NCBI RefSeq assembly: GCF_958298935.1
Contig: NC_084932.1
Location: 6,551,501 to 6,615,500, forward strand
Direction: 5' to 3'
DNA: 64,000 nt
DNA from: Phragmites australis
Taxonomy: Eukaryota > Streptophyta > Magnoliopsida > Poales > Poaceae
Part shown: piece after piece, positions 55,946-64,000 of the stretch
Numbering within the stretch: the stretch's first letter is position 1
Layout of the letters: every line of letters starts with the position of its first letter
The notes under the pieces: generated by a model
The model's database searches: none
Seen by the model: only the letters and a program-made list of their open reading frames with translations
What the model was told of the DNA's origin: nothing
Position numbers and translations under genes: made by a program

Positions 55946-58900
55946 TGTGACAGCCCAAAGTCTGTAATCACGTAATTGATCATTCATGAGCATCTTTAAT
56001 ATCATAATTGAAGTGTTGAGCATGTAATTAATTCAATTAAAGCTTACCCAAAATGGTTAAGTTGAATAATAATTGATGTCTTGTGAAGCAACTCACAACA
56101 TTGATATACAACATAGGGTTGGAAATAATTTTAGAAATTAGTCCATGATAAGTGAAGAATATTAGTAATTTTTCCCAAATTTTTGGGAGTTATTTTGAAG
56201 GCATAAAACTTACAACAAGTTAGAAAATGGTGCATGTTTGAACAATTTTAGTTCAAATTTGGCTCAAGCTTTTTGGGTCGAACATGTTAAAATGGGTTGC
56301 ACATGAATTACAGTTTTACACAAAAAAATTCCATGAATTTTGGACCATGAAAAGATCTCCAAATGGATTAGAAAGGAGGGATATCTTTTTCACCTGAACG
56401 GTTAATGTTCATCGCCCATCCCTCCTCTCTGCTCTCTAGTCGACCACCGATGTGGATTTTTGCGGCCACCGGCCACCCACTGACACATGTCATCGGTGCC
56501 GACTTCCTTGACCCCGAGTGCATGGCCACTGGCCCTATCCCCCCTAGCCGCTCGTCTCTCCTTCTTCCTCATTCTTCTCGCGTGTGCCTAGAGCAGATCC
56601 GAGTTGAGCACCGCACCGCGTGTCGCCATCCAAGTTTCCACGCCTGAGCCCCAATCCGTTGAGCCCAAGCTCCATTCGAATGGGCCTGAGCTCCGTGGAA
56701 CCTCCCCCGAGCTTTCCCCTTTGGATTCACCGCCGGCCGACGCGACGTCCCTCATCTTCCTTGGCTCCGACGCATCCATTCCGCCCTCTCCGTCACACCG
56801 CCGTTCCACTACTCTTCAGCCGAACCGATTGCATGGTGAGCTTCCTCATTCCCCACTAAGTCTTTAGTGCGTGCTCCTTTTCCTTTTGCCCGACGCTAAC
56901 ACTGGTCTCCACATGAACCGTCCACCACTGCTGCCTCGGTGCACGTCACCGGCCGAGTCGTAGCTAGTCTCATTGGCTAATAGCTGTGCCATTGAGTTCG
57001 CTAGGGTGTGTAGAAGCCGTAGGTACCCTCGGCTAGGCCCTTTGGGCTATTGTTCACTGTCGGTATGCTTGGACCGAGCCGCCGCCATGTCACCATCGTT
57101 GTGTGCCACTGCCAGCCGCTCTCTGACCATCGCTGTCGACTGCATGTGCCACCGTTGTGTTCTCCCTATCACGTTGGTGCCGTCGCTCATCGCCGGCGAG
57201 GCCGCCCGTGCCACCCGGCGCTGCATAGCTACAGCACGCGTTGATTTTGACCCATGGTCAAAACACCAGGCCCGCTATTAGTGACTGAGGCTACCTCCCC
57301 ACCGGTGCAAAAAGATTTAGGGCCATTTAATAGTCTGGTTAATTTGGAAATAGCAAAATTGATTTATTGATCAAGTGTTAAATCGGTTGGAACTTGAAAA
57401 ATACATAGGAAATTGTATGTTGCTCCAAAAATTGTGAAACTAATTTTGTTTGGTTTGTATGAGCATAATCTACATGTTAAAAATACTAGGAGCTATGAAA
57501 TATGTATTGGAATTTCATTGGTTAATAAAATAGGTTTAAGCTTAATTAATCGAAATATTAAATGTTTGTCAATAATCTGAAATAAGAAAACCTTGAGGCT
57601 TTAAACTCATGGCAAGATGCATTGCACTATTGTCATACACTGTGGAGTATCTTTCGTTTTATGCCATTCATTATCATCATTGCATGCATTCTTTGGTAGT
57701 GAACGAAGGACCAGAGTGTGATGCTAGGGCGATCAAGGACAGCGTTGAACTACCAGAGTTTGCGAGGGTTGTGCGGGTAGCGTGAGGCAGGCACCAGAGT
57801 AGCAAGGCAAGCATGTATGCATATTGCACCCTTCGGTTCAAATTGAATGGAGTTTAATTTGATAAATTATACTTTATGTATGTTGCATGTTCAATGAGTC
57901 GATGTCGGGTTTGTATGTGTAGAACCTAAGTTGATTGCATTTCCTCTACCTTGAGTTGTTGTTCATCCATATCCTTGTAGCCTTTATGTAATTAGTGTCT
58001 AGTTTCAAAGGTTAATCGAAATGCTTAGCACTGCTTAGGTCCTCGGTAGAAGTCGAGCGACGGTGCATCTGTTGTTCGTGAGCCTAGGGCTTACTTACTG
58101 TTTACAATAATGGTTACAAGGTTAAGATGGATGAGTTGTGATGATGAGGCGAGATGTGGGCGGTGTTAGGGGTGTTTCTCCTACCTGGATGTGGAGTTCC
58201 CCTAGGTAGGTCGGGAGAGGATCCCGGACACCATAGACCGCTTGCGTTGTTTAAGCACCGATCGTTGTTGTAGTTGGCTTCAGCACTTTCCGTACTAACC
58301 ATATGCTGATCTAATGGTAAGGTAAGTTGTTTATCATACACCATGTTGACACTTGCCTTTGGGCCCTATGACACGTAAGAGAAAAAGAATGAGGAGAAGC
58401 AAGATGTCGGGGAGCCAGAGCATGGCCGGGACTTGCTCGCGGTAACTCTAGTGCCATAGGGGCATGTACCAGTGGTGGTTTCGGCTATGAGAAAGGTTGT
58501 CACGAGTACCCCCTGTGTGTACTTTAGCGAGTAGCACGAGCTGAATGATCATTGTGCTGTGTGGGTAAAGATGTGCCCTCTGCAAGGTGTAAGAACAATT
58601 TGAATTGCTGCGCTCTCGGTTATGAGCATGCTTCTGTCAATTTGCAAAATTCATAGAGTTACGAATGTGTTTGGTGTGGTATGTGGTTGAGATGGCTATG
58701 TTTACAGATATGTTAATTTTTTTTTCCAGTTACACATATGTTCATGTTTATGTTGAGCTTTACAGGTTGGAAATGTATAGTTGGTTAAGTATAGATGCTC
58801 ACAGATATGTGTCTAGGTTGCGGTTGCATGTTATTTTACTTAACCTTGTGGTTTTTTCCTTGCTAGCAGCTCAATGTATAATCCTTAGAGTCGGGTTATA

Positions 58901-59379
58901 TATATGTATCCTATATTGATTAAGTCTTGCGAGTACCTTCATACTCATGCTGCTTTTTCAAGTTCTGCAAGTGAGGATGAGTTGGTCTTTAGCTATTTCA
59001 CGCCCGCTGATGTTGGTGGCGGGAATGAGTAGTGCAAACTACCGGAGTGACTGTGTTTTGGGGTGGTGCCTCTGGGAAAATGGCTCCACCCTTCTTTTGT
59101 TGTCGATAGGTTTTGTTTCCGCTGCGTAATTTCTCTAATATTTTGTTGGAAATTGTTGAAAATGATGACCCTCTAAAGGCTTGTAATATAGTGTTAATTG
59201 TTTACTCTTTCTTAAGCTTGTTGTGATGCTATGTGTTGGTAAGGCATGTGTTCCGATCTTGAGAACAAAACACATGCCGGGACTATCAAAATGGTATTCT
59301 GGTTAATCATGGAGGTTGTGATTATAAATATTGATCCTATTGATGATTAATTAGAATACTGTCTCGACGGTTCCTCACA
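55946..59379 (+). repeat. 3' LTR of element F
   Basis: Same layout as the 5' copy. The exon-like block is at 57697-57806, but the acceptor-like CAG of the 5' copy reads TGG here and the donor reads AAG|GCAAGC. The acidic frame starts at about 58970. The copies have drifted independently. Confidence 0.93.
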
Positions 59380-59384
59380 CTGGG

Positions 59385-60339
59385 GCTGCTGCTACCTTGG
59401 TTGGCTGAAAGATCCTGAAGTCTGGTTGGGTGCCCTCTGTTGTTGGTTCTGGCCTGCCTGGCAGTTCACTTGTCCTATGGCTGGTGGATTGAAGAGGGGA
59501 CGTGTGTTGCTGACTGAAGACTAACCCTACATCATCCGCTTGCGTTCCTCTCTTAAATTCCATTTCTTTTTCTCCGGAAGGAAGGTTCTGTCAACAAGCT
59601 TCTGGAAGCTCAGGTACTCATTGACTGAGAGGGAATACTGGAGTCCAGAGTTTAGACCTTCCAAGAAATAGTCTTGTTTCTTCTCATCAGTGTCCACAGC
59701 TCCAGGGGCATAGCGGGATAGCTGTGTGAATTTGTTAAGGTATTCACACACTAACATGGGACATTCTTTAATCCAAGAAACTCCTTCCATTTCAGTTTGA
59801 CTTCCCCTCCTGGAACGTGGTGCTTGTGGAAATTGTCCTTGAATTCTCTCCAGGTGATCTCTTGGGGTCATCATGGGCTGCAGTTTAAGCTACCCACCAA
59901 TCTGAAATTGGTCCTACTAGCTGGTGAGAAGCGAAGTTGACACTTTCCCTACCTGTGCACTGAGAAATCTGCAGCTTACTCTCAATTGTCTTGAGCCAAT
60001 CATCGGTGTCCATTGGCTCGACTACCTGTGCAAACATAGGTGGCTTGGTGCTCAGGAAGTCCTTTAGCTTGTTCTGGGGCTGCATTTGCGGTGGCGGTGG
60101 CGATGCGTGATAAGCTAGGGGTGCCTATTGAAATCTTGTCATGACCTGTGCTAGTCCCTGGAGAATCTGAGTGTGTGTGTGACTATCATCTGCATTGGGT
60201 CCACTGGGTTTCAATTGGTCCTCCTGTTCCATGAGGGAAATGCGTCCTAGTTGTTGTCGTAGGGGTGAGCATTGGGGTTGCCGCCTTCAGTGTTGTTTCT
60301 ATTCGGGCCAGCATTGTTCGCATTCCTCGTGTTCACCAT
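59385..60339 (-). pseudogene. Gag of element E, cut by insertion of F
   Basis: The ATG at 60339 on - opens MVNTRNANNAGPNRNNTEGG.., a typical chromovirus gag start. Further on are LKDFLSTKPPMFAQVVEPMD and TDDWLKTIESKLQISQC (the usual P-P-x-F..P..A/DDWL region), ..YLEFQ/SFQKLVDRTFLPEKKKW.. and a proline/serine-rich part. Several in-frame stops are present (for example at about 60247). The frame is severed at the CTGGG target duplication; the zinc knuckle and protease lie on the other side of element F, at 47730 and below. Confidence 0.88.
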
Positions 60340-60416
60340 CTGATGGTTGCAATAACATGAGACTGGGAATCGAGAACAAAGCAAGGATAGATGAAGCAAG
60401 ATGAATAACTCACAAG

Positions 60417-60420
<4 letters not shown>

Positions 60421-60456
<36 letters not shown>
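60421..60456 (+). repeat. (TA)18 microsatellite
   Basis: A pure TA run in the leader of element E, about 80 bases before the gag ATG on -. Confidence 0.95.
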
Positions 60457-60458
<2 letters not shown>

Positions 60459-61545
60459 ACATATACAACTGCCAAACCTAACACATAAAACATTAACACA
60501 CACAAAGGAAACCTAACACACAAGTTCACAGCGTAGACAGTAAACAGGTCCATTACATCATGAAACAAACAACTCTAAATGACACTAAGCTGCTACTGGG
60601 GTAGACCACTAGCTCAGGAACTGTCTCCACCCTCAGAAAGGTCATGCGGTGCAATACATAGAGCAGCGTCGAGTTGGAGCTTCTTGTGGGAGGGAGAGCA
60701 GGGCAACTCTAGCTCGGTCCTCTCCTTTGGTACTGCTCTGAGTCATTGGTCATCATAGCCTGAAGGGTGTAAATCCTCTACTCTGTCTTGGTTAGCCTCA
60801 AGTGCACGCTGTCTAGCTCGTCAAGGGCTCTGTCCAGCTCCTAAGTCAAGGTGTCAGTGAGGTGAACCTGCTCCACCAGTCTGGCATCACCCTCCCTGTT
60901 GGTGGTGGCAAAGGTGACCTCCAAGCTGCCACTCCAACACTGCGGGTAGAAGTTGTATTGTGTAGTCTGAATAGTGTCGTGGTACTCAACGTAGAGGACT
61001 GAAAGGTTCCTGACGAGCTACATCATAGATCCCACCTGCGAAGGTCTCTCTCGGGGCAAGGGCCTAGTGGATCATGCGCACCTTGTGGCCGTCGTCGCTC
61101 GGGTTCTTTTCAAAGAAGATCACCTCCACCATCCAAGCATAACCGTGGTTCCTGAGCGGGGTCCTAATTCCTTTGTAGATCGGGGCCTCCTGGTGGCCCA
61201 AACACTCGATGATCATCCCAATCTTGCGAGGGAACTCCCCCATCTGAAGTCTAGAAGAGTGAAACTCCACAGGCAGCTGAAACGCCCAAGTAGCCTCTAC
61301 AAGAGCTCTAGCAGGAACAAAGCCTCCAACCTGCTTGCAGGGCATCTGCTTTGTGTGGGCTATCTAAAATTTTGAAAGAGAGAGAGGAGTCAGTAACCAT
61401 TGTACAAAGATTTTATAAATAACAGCAATAGAAAGAAGGGCTGAAATGACACTAGTAGAGTAAACGATTTTCATAAATTATTTTTGATAGAGATATGTCT
61501 TTAATAACGACCATTTCTAGTTAGGCTTGCATCCTACGGTCAATA

Positions 61546-61559
61546 CGGTTCTGATACCA
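61546..61559 (-). other. Primer binding site of element E (tRNA-iMet)
   Basis: On - it reads TGGTATCAGAACCG, four bases after the 5' LTR end. TGGTATCAGAGC is the complement of the 3' end of initiator methionine tRNA, the primer of plant chromoviruses. One base differs (GAAC for GAGC). It fixes the orientation and the 5' end of the element. Confidence 0.9.
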
Positions 61560-61563
61560 CCTT

Positions 61564-64000
61564 TGTCACACCCAGTTTCAAGAGAATAAACCAAATGCAT
61601 TCCACATGTATGCCAGGATCAGTTTCCATACATGTGGTGACGTCATAAGTGAAATCATTACAATGTCATTACATAATGATAGAATTCATTACAAAGGACC
61701 TGTAGGTCTTAAAGAAAATACAAAGATAACTTCCAACGATAGTGGGTCTTCCATCCATCCACATATGTTGTTCGGGGGAACGCCAGCCTAGAACACCGTC
61801 TCTAGGTTGAAGTCTTCATCCACCTATAACTGAGCTCCATCATCCGAGAGATCATCAAAGTCTTCTCCTTCTGAGTAGCAACAAGAGGTTAGGAGAAAGC
61901 AAGGATGAATGCATGGAGTACTCGGCAAGTGTGGGAAAATATGACATGAAGTCTTAAGGCAAGAAAGGCTTGACTCAGGTTTACTGCATCTATGTGTGAT
62001 GACACCAACATTAAAGGAATAGCTCATCGAATTCTATCCGACTATCAGACTCACTAGATATTTCATATCCGGCAACCAACTCATCGGGGTATCACCACCC
62101 GACTACCCAAAACTAACCATCTAAGATCCTCACTAATCATGAAGAAGTCCAAGCCCGTTCTTGACCATGAGCACAACTGATCGATCAGTTTTATACTCTA
62201 CAGAGGTTGCACACTTTACCCACAAGTCATGATTTCTGTTTTGCTTCATACTTCCGAGGTGTAGAACTAGGGTCTCACTACAAGGCCTTTACAAAGCGCC
62301 TCCAAATCCATATGCACCCACTAAGGTTTCACCGCTAACAAAGATTCTATCCACTGTAGAGGCCCCTTCTTGAGCCACTCAAGAGCCAAATGGTGCATAT
62401 AGAATAAGAAGTATATCTAATTAATTGGCTAGGTCGTACCCATATAAGCCTTGTGGTTGCATTGTTTAGCTGGGTTACATGCTCCACAAATCAGTCCTTA
62501 GGATCTAAAGTAGGTACTTACACATCACCCAATGTGCACATAGCAGCCATACCAACCAAACCAACCTGCCTAGATCCCTATGGTCCATGTCGCTACAAAA
62601 GATTACTCAAACCGGTTCATGTTGCATAGACCATTAATCAAATTAACATTTATCCCACCTGACTTGACAGTAGAACTAAGCATTTCTACCCTTGACACCC
62701 AAACTACAACACCGACAACAAGGATAATCATGGAAGTACTAATAAACCTTAAACATGAGATTCATATTGACAAGCATGCAATTAGGAAGTAAAAGACACA
62801 CTTTCCTATAATAGGGTCAATGTGATCATGGACACTTGCCTTCAACTACGGGTTGCACAAACTCCTCGAAAGTCTAGTCCTGCAGATTCACGAGCTGCTC
62901 GTCTCCTAATGCAATTGTGGCAACCGAAAACAAGCAAGTAAAAACATCTAAGAATAGTACACCAAAAAGTAGCAAAGCATTGTAAAAGCATACTAATAGA
63001 GAGTACTCACTCCTACGATCGCAAGAGTGCAAGAATCGTCTAAAACGTAGCTATAACGAAAAAGTTATACAGGTTTTAAGCTACAAGGGGCTTTTCTATA
63101 AAAGGACAAGGGCTATTTGATAAAAAAGGACTAATTTGTATTTTAGGGACCTATATGCAAAAACAAAACTATAGGTGGCTAAAAGTAAAATAACAGGGGC
63201 TAATAAGGGCTTATTTGTGAAAATTGAAAAGTTTAGGGGCCTAAATGTAAAATTACCTATTTTTCAAAAATAAAAGGATTTTTTTATACTGAAATCCTAT
63301 TTATTACGTCATGCTGACGTCAATGGCTTACAAGGCGGCTAACTGGGCTCAGTTGCTGATGTGGCCGTGCCACGTGGGATGAAAGCGCACGCGTGGCATG
63401 CACACGTGGCAACGCTGACTAGGATTAGGCTATTTAAATCTACACCGTTGATCTGAAAATCAGCGGCTACGATTTAAAGGGGTGAATCTAATCCTCTAAT
63501 CTCGATCGCACATGACAGATCCGACAGCCGACGACGGTTGGGGAAATTTGGCGGCCGACAGCAACAAGGAAGCAGCGGCGCCGCCTCGGACAAGGCCGGA
63601 GCATCGCCAACGATGCTCGATCTAGCGCTACTGGCTACCAAAAGCGATGGGGAACGACGCAAATGAATGAGGTGGCAATAGGGATTCTCACTGAGAGCTT
63701 CACGGTGACTGGAGATGGCTTGACGGTGGTTTGCGACAGTAAGAAGGCAACAGCACGGTCGGAGCTCGGCGGGGCTCGGCTACGGTGAAGGAGAAGGAAA
63801 ATTGAATATCAGGAAGGTTGGTCGGTGGTCATGCGATGTCAAAGAGGCAGTTAGCGGGCCTCAGGGTGTAATGGAGAAACCAGCGATGGCGAAGGGCGGA
63901 AATGCTCACCGGATCTCAGCTGGAAACAGCTTGCGGTGGCGGAACAGCATCGAGGAGCAGCAGAGATGGCTTCCTATGCTCCTGTGATGTTGGTGGCGTC
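61564..64000 (-). mobile_element. 5' LTR of element E, continuing beyond the window
   Basis: The edge TGTCACACCC at 61564 is on - the LTR end (..GGGTGTGACA). It aligns with 41442-44010 of the 3' LTR throughout the visible 2.4 kb, including the acidic mini-frame (about 61885-61825 on -), the GGCAAGTGTCC site at about 62830, the CACGTG/TATTTAAAT group at 63371-63439, and the GC-rich block from 63490. The transcription-start end of this LTR lies outside the window. Confidence 0.9.

Larger units (their letters stand above)
47820..59379 (+). mobile_element. Nested chromovirus element F, complete LTR to LTR
   Basis: The pentamer CTGGG stands at 47815-47819 and again at 59380-59384, a perfect target duplication. 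The LTRs are 47820-51233 and 55946-59379 (3414 and 3434 bp), both beginning TGTGAYAGCCC and ending GGTTCCTCACA. The element, 11,560 bp, sits inside gag of element E in opposite orientation, so it is younger than E. Over the first roughly 380 bp its LTRs differ by about 7% by eye, so the insertion is not recent. The primer site and the first part of gag are missing. Confidence 0.95.
60340..61563 (-). other. Leader of element E with an extra degenerate ORF
   Basis: On - between the PBS and gag. 61345-61064 is open for 93 codons (MPCKQVGGFVPARALVEATW.., ..GYAWMVEVIFFEKNPSDDGHKV..). After a frameshift the coding-like sequence continues to about 60780 (..EYHDTIQTTQYNFYPQC.., ..GDARLVEQVHLTDTLT*ELDRALDELDSVHLRLTKTE..), which ends in a heptad-like region suggesting a coiled coil. 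It is in sense orientation to gag and is not part of gag or pol. I do not recognise a named domain; it may be a captured host gene or a lineage-specific extra ORF. Confidence 0.5.

Overview
The window is nuclear DNA of a grass (Poaceae, probably panicoid). Several things point there: abundant Ty1/copia Sirevirus debris with the palindromic CCGGANNNTCCGG motifs of that lineage, long-LTR Ty3/gypsy chromoviruses of Tekay/Del type, a Stowaway MITE, two Tourist-like MITEs with TAA/TTA duplications, tRNA-derived SINEs, and genes with introns and GC-rich third positions. No bacterial or organellar gene is present. Most long open frames are transposon remnants or low-complexity shadows.

Layout. 1-1702: a Sirevirus LTR on +, cut by the window edge. 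1703-4755: gene-poor, with an RNase H-like (RVT_3) fragment and a SINE that has an 18-bp target duplication. 4756-7447: the best complete gene, a four-exon gene for a von Willebrand A domain protein with one membrane helix and an LEA_2-like tail. Its second intron carries a Stowaway MITE and starts with GC. 9426-15917: a truncated Sirevirus on - (LTR plus ruined pol). 16151-16509: a Tourist-like MITE. 16741-18085: the 3' end of another Sirevirus on +. 20100-20845: a GGCGCC-rich module and a CACTA-like end. 22031-23022: one LTR and the start of a second gypsy type on -. 23343-23487: an orphan first exon of a NIPA magnesium transporter on -. 23653-24232: a MITE. 25571-29348: a solo gypsy LTR. 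29349-29641: a short gene fragment caught between that LTR and a second, inverted LTR (29687 to about 32795). 33844-33967: a second SINE with a 16-bp target duplication. 36840-38270: another palindrome-rich Sirevirus LTR. 39073-39504: a small uncharacterised plant gene behind a (TA)n(GA)n microsatellite.

41442-64000 is one nested structure. A chromovirus on - (element E) has its 3' LTR at 41442-44250, pol at about 44330-47814, gag at 59385-60339, a leader with an extra degenerate ORF, a tRNA-iMet primer binding site at 61546-61559, and its 5' LTR from 61564 past the window edge. Another chromovirus on + (element F, 47820-59379, perfect CTGGG target duplication) interrupts it inside gag. Both are dead: stops, frameshifts and lost catalytic residues are visible.

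The most interesting candidates for something undescribed are (1) a conserved exon-like pattern inside the non-coding LTRs of three distinct gypsy families here (E, F, G): an acceptor-like CAG, a block ending AAG|GCAAGT, and later an acidic mini-ORF; (2) a G-box cluster with a TATA-like box pointing antisense in both LTRs of E; and (3) the VWA-membrane-LEA_2 fusion with its GC-AG intron. All function statements are inferred from sequence reading; no database search was run.
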